From Icerya purchasi (lineage: Eukaryota > Arthropoda > Insecta > Hemiptera > Monophlebidae): DNA of 64,000 bases. Both the position numbers and the translations under genes were made by a program. The stretch's first letter is position 1. Each line of letters begins with the position of its first letter. The stretch lies in the NCBI GenBank assembly GCA_039619475.1, contig CM077115.1, positions 556,782,826 to 556,846,825 on the forward strand. The letters are read 5' to 3'. Shown piece after piece: positions 23,756-34,777 of the stretch. The notes under the pieces are model-generated. The model was not told where the DNA came from. It searched no databases and saw only the letters and a list, made by a program, of their open reading frames with translations.

Positions 23756-24236
23756 AGTGTATAAAAACAAACTATAATTAAAAATGTATTTATTTTAAAT
23801 GATTGCTTCGGCACTACTATATATTAATTATTAATAAACCTGAATAATTAAATAAAAGTTCTAATTTCTTGAATTGAATAAATAAAAGGTATAAAATATT
23901 TGCCACTATTTATATAAATCGGTTATAAGTAATTTGTAACTTAATGCGCTCTGAATTGCTCAACTCTATGCATATTACAATAGTGTTTTGAAACAAATTA
24001 GAACAATTTGAAACATATAGATGAGTTATATTAAAAGGTGTATAATAAAATACCAAAAAAAAAAAAGAAAAAAAAAGTCTATGCCACTTACTTGCATTAA
24101 ACTCTACATATATTTATGAAATAGCTTAAAAATTTCATAGTTACATTTAATATGGAATTTGTGAAATTTAGTAGCAATAATATGTTTTCTTCTTTCTAAT
24201 CACTATTTGAAATGTGCGTCTAGTGATTCTAAGTAC

Positions 24237-24543
24237 CAGGCCCGTGCCCAGAATTTTGGAAAGGGGAGGGTTTTGAAAATTTTCCTCGCATATTTATTTT
24301 ATAAATAAAAATACATTTTTCACTAATATTCATGCTATTAATAATTTCCATAATTTTGATTTATATATTAATAATTTAAATAAACGAATTACTGTATAAA
24401 CATTAATAAAAATTACATATATTATTGATTATACTCGTAACAAAAAATTTTGCATAAAATATTAATGAGGTCCCTAAGCTATTTCAGTTCTCATGGGGGG
24501 GGGGGGGTTAACCCCCAAAACCCACCCCGTGGACATGGCCTTG
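24237..24543 (+). mobile_element. hAT-like MITE, family A, copy 1
   Basis: A 307-bp element running from CAGGCCCGTGCCCAGAATTT to GTGGACATGGCCTTG. It is flanked by a perfect 8-bp duplication, CTAAGTAC (24229-24236 and 24544-24551). The inverted ends agree at about 11 of 14 positions. It has a G-rich sub-terminal stretch on both sides and an A+T-rich middle. A second copy lies in the opposite orientation at 38395-38709 and is alignable along its whole length. No coding capacity. It must have been mobilised by a hAT transposase acting in trans. Confidence 0.85.
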
Positions 24544-24838
24544 CTAAGTACAAACCACATACTTAATACAAAGTAAATCATTCGTAGACTAAATTATAAG
24601 TTTGAATAAGAAATATAAATTAAGGAAGATATTTTGGGTATTGAAAATATTTCAGTACTAAATTAAAACTAAGAAATTAGTTTTTTGATTTGCGATTAAT
24701 TTTTAAAAAATTTAAACACAAAATTTCTAATAAAAATATTAAAAATTACGTTAATAATATTAAATTCACGCAGAATTAGTTGTCAATAATTTTATTTTCA
24801 CTGAAAATCAATACTTGCGTGTTTTTTTTTTAAATTTA

Positions 24839-24867
24839 TGCATATATATATATATATATATATATAG
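24839..24867. repeat. (TA)n microsatellite
   Basis: About 13 TA units. It lies upstream of the hAT transposase relic. Confidence 0.85.
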
Positions 24868-25322
24868 GAACATGATGAAATTTCACCAAATTTCTACATT
24901 GTTTAGATTTTATTATTAAATGGAACCAAACTTAATTTTCATCAGTTTTCCGCTTTAACTTTTCTTTCTTTTTCAAATTCTCAAGGGGAAACGTGCAGGC
25001 CCTCACGCATATCAATTGTCATTGCAAAATCAGCAAAATATTGTGAACCTTAACTTCACAGCTCCTGATGCCCTGTCATGGATATCGGGCTTATATTGAA
25101 AGTTCTGAAAGCATTACTCAATGGAATGATTAGAGAGCCTCTACTAATGCACAGCAGTTATTATGCGCTAAAATTCCAAATGTTTTATTTCTATATATGT
25201 ACTAAATTAAGTTTTTCATATAAGTACTCTACTTAGCAGATTTTTTCAAACTGAAACATTGGGTATTATTATTTTTGGAGGGGTGGGGGAGTTGCCACTG
25301 AGAGCATTACCGAGCATTAGAA

Positions 25323-26010
25323 TTGGATGTTATAAAAGCAATTATATATGCTGATTTGGTAGAGCATAGAATTTCCAAAATTCGAGAAAATGTGAAAAAG
25401 GAATTTAAAAAAAATACCCAAAAAAGTAAAAGGAAATGTTGTTTAACTACATTTACAAACTACCATTCCTCGTTTAACAATTGTCAGAAACAGAGATGTA
25501 GTGTGGAAACTTTTAGCCGAAAACAATATTTTTGAATATCTGTATTTGTTTCATTTTTAGATAACTTTTTGTTAGAATTTTAAAAAAAACGCTTAACGTC
25601 TCATAAATTAATTTTACACTCGTTTACATACCTTTTACCACCAGCAAATAAGAAAATGACTTCAAATGCGGACGAAGAAGCAATAAAAACCTTAATTCAA
25701 AAATACTTTGGAGATCTTCAATCTAATACAAATAATGCTATAAAAAAAGTACTTGTCTGATATGTATTACTTTCATTAAAGTATAAACCTAAACATACTT
25801 CAGGAACACTTTTTGTATGTGATAAGGATAAACTTCTAATGATTAATTATTTATTGGCGGTGTTTGCGCTACTTTTCCAGTCACACCTGCAGTCAGTGAA
25901 AGATTATTTTCAACTTTAAAACGACTAAAAACTTACCTTAGAAATACTACAAGTAAAACTACAATAAATTGATTAGCTTTTTTAAATATTTATTGATACA
26001 TTAACATAAA
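25323..26010 (+). pseudogene. hAT-family transposase pseudogene (C-terminal part)
   Basis: One frame (25323-25535) contains DVIKAIIYADLVEHRISKIR and then QRCSVETFSRKQYF, which resemble the ribonuclease H-like region of hAT transposases in zinc-finger MYM-type-1-like proteins. The next part, shifted in frame, gives SVFVSFLDNFLLEF (from about 25539), a stop, and then KYFGDL and related sense to about 25870. A further shift at about 25873 restores FPVTPAVSERLFSTLKRLKT, the hallmark of the C-terminal hAT dimerisation domain, followed by YLRN and LAFLNIY (to about 26000). There are at least two frameshifts and several stops, so it is dead. The N-terminal half was not identified, and no ends or target duplication were found. 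Confidence 0.75.
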
Positions 26011-26280
26011 CTCGATAGACAGATACGTTTTTAAAAAAATCTTGAAGACTAAATTTTAGATTATAAAATAAATTTGAGTAAAATTGTATGTTCTTACCGA
26101 TGCCGCCCCAAGTGCATATTTTGTTCATTACTTTTCCGATATTCGCAACTCCTATAACTTAGAATCCTTACGCACTTCACTTATTCTGACAGAAAAAACT
26201 ATGCAGTCTTCCTTGAATATGATGAAAGAGCAATGCGTTTCAAATTTACTCTTTCTAATCAGTAATAGTTTGTCTATATA

Positions 26281-26615
26281 CATGGGCGTCACTAGCGGGG
26301 GGCAAGGGGGCCGCTTCCCCCCTCCCCCTGGAGCTTTGAAACTTTTTAATCAACTGACCATGCTGAGTATTCTAGGCGCGTAATCATGGACAATTTGAAA
26401 GACTTTTATTATAAAGTAGTAGAACAATTTGCCAGAAACCCACGAAAAATCATATTTTAATTAAGATTTTATTCTGTTTAATAAAATATTAAGCCTTTAC
26501 CGCTTATAAATGTTATTTTTTCTATAACTCATATCCTCTTTCTATCATCTTACCCCGCCCTGGCGGCTGGCAACTCATCTCCCCCCTCCCGGCACATCGG
26601 CTGGCGACGCCATTG
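26281..26615 (+). mobile_element. hAT-like MITE, family B, copy 1
   Basis: A 335-bp element with left end CATGGGCGTCACTAGC and complemented right end CAATGGCGTCGCCAGC. It is flanked by a perfect 8-bp duplication, TCTATATA (26273-26280 and 26616-26623). G- and C-rich tracts lie just inside the ends. A second, shorter copy occurs in opposite orientation at 35655-35915. The chance open frame 26084-26383 runs across its left boundary and is not a gene. Confidence 0.85.
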
Positions 26616-26830
26616 TCTATATATTAATTAAAAGTGATCCCGAGGCTATTATTTGGATGTTCAGTGTAGTCTCTTCGTCCTTTCTTGCTATAATTAAATT
26701 TATTTTTTATATTACTGACTTATAACAAAATTTAAAAAGAAACTAATAATAAAATTTAAAAGCAACATTACTTTTACTATTATATTTACCATTATATTTA
26801 TTATTTTCCTCGTTTGTTATTATCTTTATC

Positions 26831-27193
26831 CATTGGCGCACCTAAGGGAGGTGCTACGGGGCCATTGCTCCCCCCAAAAAATCTTCGAAATCTTAATTTT
26901 GTTTTGTAATGTTTTGTTTTACTTAAATAAAATTCGTATGCTTATCTAATTTGTGCTTATTACAAACATAATGTTACGTTTCTATTATTATTTTTCTTTT
27001 TTAAATAAAATTCGTCAGTTTTGTAACTTTTTTAAAAATAATAATCGTTAATTTTGTATTTTTTATTTTTTTTTATTTTAATTTACAAACCACAGAAATA
27101 GATGGGTACTTAGTCGAGGTACCGAGTTACCACTCCCTAACTCATCTGCTAAATTCTAGCCCCGACCAAAAAAAAATCCTGCGTGCGCCTTTG
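26831..27193. mobile_element. Probable hAT-like MITE with short flanking repeat
   Basis: The left end CATTGGCGCACC and complemented right end CAAAGGCGCACG share GGCGCAC. TTTATC occurs on both sides (26825-26830 and 27194-27199). If the family makes 8-bp duplications, two bases have mutated or my boundary is off by two. The interior is A+T-rich and non-coding, with a C-rich patch near the left end as in the other elements of this group. Confidence 0.55.
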
Positions 27194-29529
27194 TTTATCT
27201 GCTACAGACTAGTTACACACAATGCGATTAGTGGCGGGACTATGTTTACATTCCGTCACCGTCCAATAATCTAAGTACTCTTGCAGGGAGCTACCACATA
27301 CACAGTTTATTTTGTATCTTTCCTTCTTCATTCATCGGTGATATGCCACATACACTTATATTCTTAAGTACTCTAGTTCCCTGTTTTTTTATAGACAAAT
27401 TACAGAATAAATTTGCCTCATACACAATGTTGGAAATGAGGAATTAATAGAAAAAAAAAAAAAAAAAACTAACTTCGTTACTTGTTAATCAATTAGCATT
27501 CAGATCTGACAAAACACACTTGCACTAGCTAATTTGTCCAGCGTTTGCCGCTACATCGATTTCATAAACAAAACTGTTTTAATATAACATAAGAATGATA
27601 TTTATATATTAATTTGTAATAAAAATAAAATACAAGTATAACAAACGAATTAAAAGTATAATCTGTGTATACTAATCAGGAACGTTTTCAGGCGATGCCT
27701 ATCTTCAGCTGGAAAAATCGAATTTACAACATAAACATAAAACGGAGTGAATTATAAAAATTTAAAACGCGAACATGAAATCAAGATTGCGTCGGTAAGG
27801 AAACATTTAGCATAATTTCAGTGAAACTACCAATTTGCAATGTAGGTATATTTCTAACAGTTCAGCTTTGAAACTCGCATTATTATATAAATCAACGCCC
27901 ACTAATGTGATGCGAGAAGCAACCGATAGAGTGCTACATGTTCCATTTTTTGTTGCTTGAGCTAGAGATTGTTTATATTGTGAATTTTTATCAGTAAAAT
28001 GGATGAACAAGATATCGAGTAAATAGAGAAAAAATCTGGCATTTATAACTACATAACTACTAAATGCAGTAATAATAGAAGTATATAAGACAAAGCACGG
28101 GAATAAATTTCAGTAAACATATGTGAATCTGGTGAGGAAATTAAATATGTATTATAAATTTATTCGATAATACATATTTGCTAGTAAAACCACAGGAAGA
28201 CGAAGAAAAATATGACATATTTTTTACACTATTATACAATATCATAAATTGAGTTGCTCCTCAAATAGATAAATTGTATCGTTTATGTGGGCGTTCAGTC
28301 ATAACAAAATCGTGTTGCTATCGATTTCAATTAGAAATCATTATCGTATCGGAATTGTATTGCTTAGGTGGGCGCTCTAAGTGAAACAATTGCGACACCC
28401 CAAGATTCGTACATGAGACGGTAAACTTGTTATGAAATAATGTAAAATGACGGCATTATTTGAAAAAAATTATTGTAAGCAGTTAAATAATGTTTTTGAT
28501 GAAAACTCTTTTCCCAAAATGTACAATTATAGGTCATTTTAACATTTACAAATAAACAAAATTATGTGTATTATGCATTGTATGCAAAACAATAACAGTA
28601 ATAAAAAAGCGTGCAACATTACACAAACTTTAAATGACGTCACTTCGCACCTTATGTTGGGCGATAGAAACCATCTTTGCTTTAGAGTAGCAATGACGTA
28701 ATTTCAAATATATTTTACTGCATACTTGTGGTGTATTTATTATTTACTAAATATAAATGCTACACACGGTTTCATTTGCGGTTATTTGTTGAATAAAAAT
28801 ATTAAGGATGTTTAACCCCAAAAAGAATAAACAACTTAATTTAACTACTGTGATTCTGTTGCTTAAATACTGATATTACAGCACAATACAGAAATTTAAT
28901 CAGTTTCGTTTAGTAATTTCATATATAATCACTGTATTTGTTGTTGATACACATTGTTAACATTTTTATCATAATTCATATATAATACCAATTTTATACA
29001 GTGTATACATATATTTCATGAATCATACTTTTGGGTGGTGTATGAAATAAATTATTTTCTTCCATCTTATATACACTATCTAACTATTTAAATTATTAGT
29101 TTAGTTATTCAGCAATAAATTAAAACATTTCACAGATTGATTGGTTTCTTCTGGACGTTACATGGAATTACTGGGTAATGTGTAGAAATTTATTTTTTTA
29201 CATAATAGTATATTTTTTATTATATAACACCACAAATTTTACATTTTACCAATAATATAACGCAAAGTATTAGATCTACTTAACACGTAGCAACTGCTAA
29301 ATAATAACTGATTAAAATTTTTAGAAAAATGTACAGTAAATAGTTGTTTCAAAATATAAAATATTAAAATAATAGAATAATTTAATTTTAAACTTGGATT
29401 TCATTGAGTAAATATTACGTCATCATTTCTGAAGAAAGCCGTGTGACGCACATGAGGGAACCGAAAGTATGGGGCTTCAGACGTTCGTTGCATTAAGTAG
29501 TTTATTTTTTTATTTATGCTTCAAGAAAT
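27194..29529. other. Intergenic, upstream of the PTRHD1 gene
   Basis: No coding sequence recognised. Two similar words, AATTGTATCGTTTATGTGGG and AATTGTATTGCTTAGGTGGG, start near 28272 and 28354. Three CRE-like sites are present: a full TGACGTCA at 28635-28642, a TGACGTAA near 28694 and a TACGTCAT near 29415. The last is about 110 bases before the PTRHD1 start codon, within the likely promoter or 5' leader. Confidence 0.45.
28635..28642. promoter_or_regulatory. Perfect CRE palindrome (possible CREB/ATF site)
   Basis: TGACGTCA is the consensus for bZIP factors of the CREB/ATF group. It lies about 890 bases before the PTRHD1 start codon and is followed 50 bases later by a TGACGTAA half-variant. 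An 8-bp match is not strong evidence alone. Confidence 0.25.
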
Positions 29530-29969
29530 ATGGCCACCCCTATAGTTCAGTATATTCTAGTACGAAGTGATTTGTATAAATCTTTACAGTGGCCACTCGG
29601 TGCTGTTATAGCTCAGGCGTGCCACGCAAGTATTGCTGTTATTCATTTGTATTACGACGATTTTTGTGTACAAAAGTATTTGGAAGAGTTAAATCGTATG
29701 CATAAAGTTGTATTGGAGGTAAGGCATAAACGTTTTTTTTGTAAAATCGTAAACATTTTTACACAGTTTGGATTAAGGTAAATTGCTTCTTTCAGATTCC
29801 GGATATCGATGAATTAAATAAAATCGAAAACATTTTGAAGGAAAACAATATTAGTCATAAAGTTTGGATAGAAGAACCGGAAAATATCGCTACATGCATT
29901 GCAGTAAAGCCTTATCCAAAAACCGATATACAGAAGTACTTTAAGAAATACAAATTGCTGTCATTTTAA
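29530..29969 (+). CDS. Ptrhd1: PTRHD1-like peptidyl-tRNA hydrolase domain protein, two exons
   Basis: Exon 1 is 29530-29718 (63 codons). A 77-bp phase-0 intron runs 29719-29795, with GTAAGG at the donor and TTCTTTCAG at the acceptor. Exon 2 is 29796-29969 including TAA (57 codons). The 120-residue product fits PTRHD1, a small PTH2-fold protein related to peptidyl-tRNA hydrolase 2. Recognisable motifs are VQYILVRSDL near the start, WPLGAVIAQACHAS (residues 21-34), LEELNRMHKVVLE (51-63) and EEPENIATCIAVKPYP (about 89-104). The family is thought to hydrolyse or bind peptidyl-tRNA, but the cellular role of PTRHD1 is poorly defined. Without the splice the frame would run into the intron and stop at 29781. 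The ATG at 29530 matches the family start well. I saw no clear AATAAA soon after the stop. Confidence 0.92.
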
Positions 29970-31925
29970 TAATTATTTATAAATATATTTATTTGTATCA
30001 AATTATCTGTTTTTATTATTAACGAGCTGGTAAAGCATTTTATCAATTATTTTCCGAAAGTTGCTCTTTTATGAGTACTGGAATGATACCGTTACTTATA
30101 ATTTGAAATACAAAAATTGTATTCTCACGACATGTGATATATTTGTATACTTAGATTGAAATGTGTATTTCATTAAGAGGTTATTTTTCAGATTCGATAA
30201 TTATATATTTGTTCGTTAAAAGTTTTACATTCAGCCTTAATTATTTGCCCTTGATTATTTTAATTAGTTCAGGATAAAATCGTAGTCAACGTTTAGAAAA
30301 CAAAGAACATTTTTAAAGTGGGTCTAGAACTTTTAAATACATTAAATAAAAGCATGTGAATACATTTTTAAATTTGGTAAATCTGCAATGGCATACTAAA
30401 GTTATAATTATAGTTATTATCAACCATTTTTGTGTTTTGATTACTAAAAATTATAAAAATAGCTGACGGGTTTCGGATATCACTGATCCATAATCATGGC
30501 TTATTAACTTTTTTTTCAATTTATTATTTTTAAAACGACAATCACTATTTTTAATGTTTTTAATTTTTATTTATAAATTTTAAAGCATAGCGAAAACAAT
30601 GTTTACATTTTACTATTACATTATAACTTTAATATTAAATCATTTAGTTCATCGATGAAATTATCATATGTATACATTAAACGAATTATATTATAATAAA
30701 ATATGAAGTACACTGATTAGGTCTGTTTTTTCAAAATCCACGATCATGCAATAGTAATAAATTAAAACTTATTACTATTTTCCAGTGCCTTTATCTTTCC
30801 TTCAATTATTGGCCGTTTTTTTTTTCCAATATGCTTCTAGCCTTTTTTATAATATGCCCTTATTAAAAATTTCCATCTATACACGTCAACTGCTTAAAAA
30901 CAAAAAATTGGTAACCGCTTGGGAGTCTGTACACAAGTCGTCCGAGAGCGGTTTGTTCAATGAAGTAATCAGATTTTGCGTACCTACATGGCTGATGGAT
31001 GATTTTTTGTTAGGTATTTTAAGATTCTGCAACGGTTATTATTGACTCCACAATCTGTTGTTAAATAACGCTGCGTAGTTCTCTTTTTTCCTTTAAGTTT
31101 CATGTTTTAAAAGTTCGCATCGAGTTACAGTGCTTCTCGTTCATGAAAAAAAGGTCTTTCGACCCCCCAAAAAACTTTAAAATTTGACCTTATATAAAAT
31201 ATCAGATGTAGAACCTGTTTATGAAATTTATTGAATATTAAAGTCATTGTAATAATAATTACAGGTTACTGTTGAAATCCTTAAAAATGTGTATTTTATT
31301 GGAAAATAAATATTTTTAAATGCTGTTTAAGAAACCCGGAATGTGTTCCTCACAAATATTGACTAAAAAGATTACTACTACTCGTCTCCTTTTGAATATG
31401 TCATAATTATTCTAGCCTTTTTTCGAAAAAATTCCGATTCAAGGTTTTATGAACAGGCGAACAAAAAGTAATACAGATGTTCTGCATAACTGTCAGGAAA
31501 TTACACATATTTCGACTGTGTTGTTTAAGTGTATTTTTTTTTACACTTCAACAACGTAACAAAAAAAGTAGATATCGTAATTAAAAAGAACTATTACAAT
31601 GGAAAATAACGCAGTTTTAAAGTCAAAATCAATAGCGAAGTTAAGTCTACAATTCATAAGAAATACAACAAAAATAAAGCGTTAAAAAGTAACGGAAAAC
31701 TACTTAAATTATTCGCGAAAAAATAATTGAAATACTATAAATCGTGATTTTATCCCCATAATATTTAATTTTATACAAGAAAAACATAATATTTCAGCAA
31801 ACACAAATAAAAAACGTCACATTAACCGCATAAATTTTGACTTTCCTCTCTTAATGGCACAAGACCATGTAAGAAATACAAATTTAAAGAAAAAAAATCA
31901 ATAAAAATATTTTATGATTTTTTAA

Positions 31926-31966
<41 letters not shown>

Positions 31967-31967
31967 C
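29970..31967. other. Intergenic, no gene recognised; ends in a (CA)n(TA)n repeat
   Basis: The longest frame (30785-31045, 86 codons) shows no domain I recognise and has the composition of chance A+T-rich DNA. A compound microsatellite of CA then TA units occupies about 31926-31966, directly before the repeat element that follows. Confidence 0.45.
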
Positions 31968-32938
31968 TAGCTGACCCGGCGAACTTCGTACCGCCTTAGA
32001 AAGTAAATTTTGTGTTAACTTATTAGCTGAATTAAATTCAGTTTTTTATTAAGAAAAAATTAATACTGAAAATGAATTAAGTTCAATAAATGTGCAAAAA
32101 CCAAAAAGACAAATATTTTGAAATGAATGTAATTTACGCGGCAGCAAGGCATTATTAACTCTAATAACAATAATCAGTATAAATTTATATTAAAAATTTA
32201 ATGTACTTTGGAAACATGTTTTTTCGGGCTATATCATCAGCTAACAACACAGAGCACACACTCAATTTATATACTTTTTAATAAAGTGTGTACTCTATGC
32301 AGTTAGCTGATGAGATGGGCTATACACGAAAAAACGTGTTTCTAATGATCTCTAATTTCTTAAAGTAAATTTATACCGATTTTTAAGATTCCGTACACAC
32401 TATAAACGACGGAATCCCAATAAGATAGTTCAGGAACAGCAAAAAATATTTATTTCTGTTATAGTTCAGAAACGGTTCGACTTATCGCAATTGGATCATA
32501 AATTGCAATTAAACTTCTATCTGTGACAATTTACAACTTTAAACTGAGCGATTACCCTGGGCGGTAAAAAAACCTCTAGAATACATAATATGGAATTCAG
32601 AACGAATACCCTTAAAAAATTCGTAATTCGTCACCAGATAACTCTTTAAAAGCGAAATTTCAAATATAAAACAAAACACAGGAGCCCTTTATGGAAATTC
32701 AAAAATTACGGTTAAAAAATTATTTAAACCCCCCTTTTGGACCAAAAACGGCAAAAAAAAATGAATTTTCTTCATAAATTCGTAAAAACATTTTGTAATG
32801 GACCGAATTGTGAATCTAAACCATTCTCGAATCTACTTGAACACACACAAAAAATTTCATTAAAATCTGTCCAGCCGTTTAGGAGGAGTTCAGTCATATA
32901 CACACGCACAGAAGAAATATATATATTAAGATATATAT
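31968..32938 (+). mobile_element. Interspersed repeat beginning TAGCTGACCCGGCGAACTTC
   Basis: The start (CTAGCTGACCCGGCGAACTT, then CGTACCGCC) and the end (a TCATTAAAATCTGTCCAGCC-type word followed by GGAGGAGTTCAG, CACACGCACAG and a short TATATATTAAGATATATAT tail) resemble repeats I know to be common in arthropod genomes. The polar structure with a simple-sequence tail suggests a non-autonomous retroposon derived from a non-LTR element, but I cannot assign a family. It contains a large internal palindrome at about 32209-32345. No protein-coding domain. Element ends abut simple repeats on both sides, so target duplications cannot be read. Confidence 0.5.
32209..32345. repeat. Imperfect palindrome with ~50-base arms
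   Basis: The left arm (about 32209-32265) has GGAAACATGTTTTTTCGGGC and ATCAGCTAAC. The right arm (about 32285-32345) is its inverted counterpart, with GTTAGCTGATGAG and CGAAAAAACGTGTTTC. The spacer is about 20 bases of A+T. It would form a long hairpin in single-stranded DNA or RNA. Confidence 0.65.
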
Positions 32939-34777
32939 CATAGTTTTTATCGAAACGGGTATATTTTTTACCTTTTTAAGATATTTTCGTTAAGGGAACA
33001 CATCAATGAAAATCTGGCTGTGATATTATTTACAAAAGAAACTAAAAGAACTGCATTGTCTGTCTATTCGTGACATTTATATCACAAGGTGAGAATTTTT
33101 CATTTGATTTCAATGAAAAGCTTTTAAAAATTATAAGTATTGTATTGCGAAAAGTATGTATTTTATAAGTTTGAAAATTACTCTTGAGATCAACTAGGGC
33201 ATGCCTAATTTGTTGCTATGTTTTTTCTGAACTCTACCTATTAATGTATGTAATGGGAACCAAAATTTTAAAAATTCTACGTTAATAATACGCACATGTT
33301 AACGTTGACGCAACAAAAACGTGTAAACATACGTAATTGAAGCACAAGCAAACTAGAATTAGAATAAAACCTATTGTAAACTTACAACTCTGTATTTTGT
33401 TAGGGCACTAAAATTGAACGAGCCATAACTACATTTGAAGTATTTACAGCATGAGAATTGTTCATTTATTTAATATTTCCTTTCTAACGTTAGCAATTCG
33501 TCCATAATGTGCAGCATCGTCTTTGGCTGAATTTTAAGTATTTGAACTCTAGTTACCCGCCAGATTTTGCAAATCACTTACGATACATACACTAGACAAG
33601 TAAAAACATTTAAAATATACCAGATGATATTTCATTGAAACAATGTGGAAATAGGTAAAATACATACTGATATAGCCACCGGTGAGACTTGCGATATGCA
33701 CGTGAATTAGTTTACCAAAAAGGTGGTATTTTGAGTGAAAGCAAAGTTTACACAATAACGAGACGCCCTTGTACATAACTACTACAATTTTTAATTCAAC
33801 TTTTGTTTTGTTTTTAAGGGTGAAAAATAAATAAATTATAAAATTATACCTAAAAATGGTAGTTTAGAATTTGAATAGTGAATTACTAGAAAAAATAAAA
33901 CGATAGTATTTTTTATTAGACTTTAATTTTTTTTTTTTTTAATAATCCGATCCGAATTGTTTGTCAGTGAGAAAGTAAAATAGATTAATGTATATATTTC
34001 TCATTAAACTATTTTCATTTACATTGCAAAATAAAAAGATTAAAAATAAATAAAACAGACAAAAGATCGATGATAGATGCATTTAGAATAAAAACGTGAC
34101 ATTAACACTTTTATTAAAAAACAGTATTAAATATTAGTTATAATTAAATCCATAGGTAACATGTATACAAATTTTTTATAGTATAAATTAAGTTTCTTTG
34201 TTCTAAACCGTTTTTTTATCCAGCATTTGGTTCTGTTGGAGGGTAAATGTCCCATATACCCCCCCCCCCCCATGTGAATCCGCCATTGTTAAGAGTCTTA
34301 TTATAATAGAAATTTTTGAAGTTCACTGTAACGAAATAGAAAGCGATCGACATAAATTATTTATTTATACGGAGACATACTATATGTCGTATTTACTTCG
34401 AAAAAAATTTAAACAAACATCTGAATTACAAAATAAATCTTTTTTTTTTCGCTTAATGTAGCGTGAAAATTTTTTCCCCAAAGATAGTTTGTAATTTTCA
34501 TTAACTTATCAATGTAGGGCAAGTTTGTTTGACTCTTTCACTCCTTTAAAATAAGATAATATGAAAGTAGTGCATTTAGTGTCCTATCAAAGTCGTGTAT
34601 ATTTGGCTGATATTTCTCATTAATTTTAAAATAATATAATTTAAAATACCTTTAAAGGTCAAAAATAATGTTGAAAAGCTGTTTAAATTCAAGATCAATT
34701 AGAATGAGAAATGGATGAAAACTTTTTTGCATTAAATGACTGTAAAAAATGCTCGACGAAAACATGAAATACAAATA
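32939..34777. other. Non-coding; one solo transposon-like end near 34288
   Basis: No gene recognised. A 13-base C run (34259-34271) followed by ATGTGAATCCGCCATTG (ending 34288) looks like the right end of a hAT-like MITE: G+C-rich sub-terminal stretch, then a CAATGGCGGAT-type tip on the complement. I could not find the matching left end. Confidence 0.4.

Noticed and set aside
26084..26383. 99-codon frame with a Gly/Pro-rich end
   Set aside because: It crosses the left boundary of a MITE with a clear target duplication. The Gly/Pro part is the MITE's G/C tract.
30785..31045. 86-codon frame downstream of PTRHD1
   Set aside because: No recognised domain, and A+T-driven composition. I could not support an exon structure around it.
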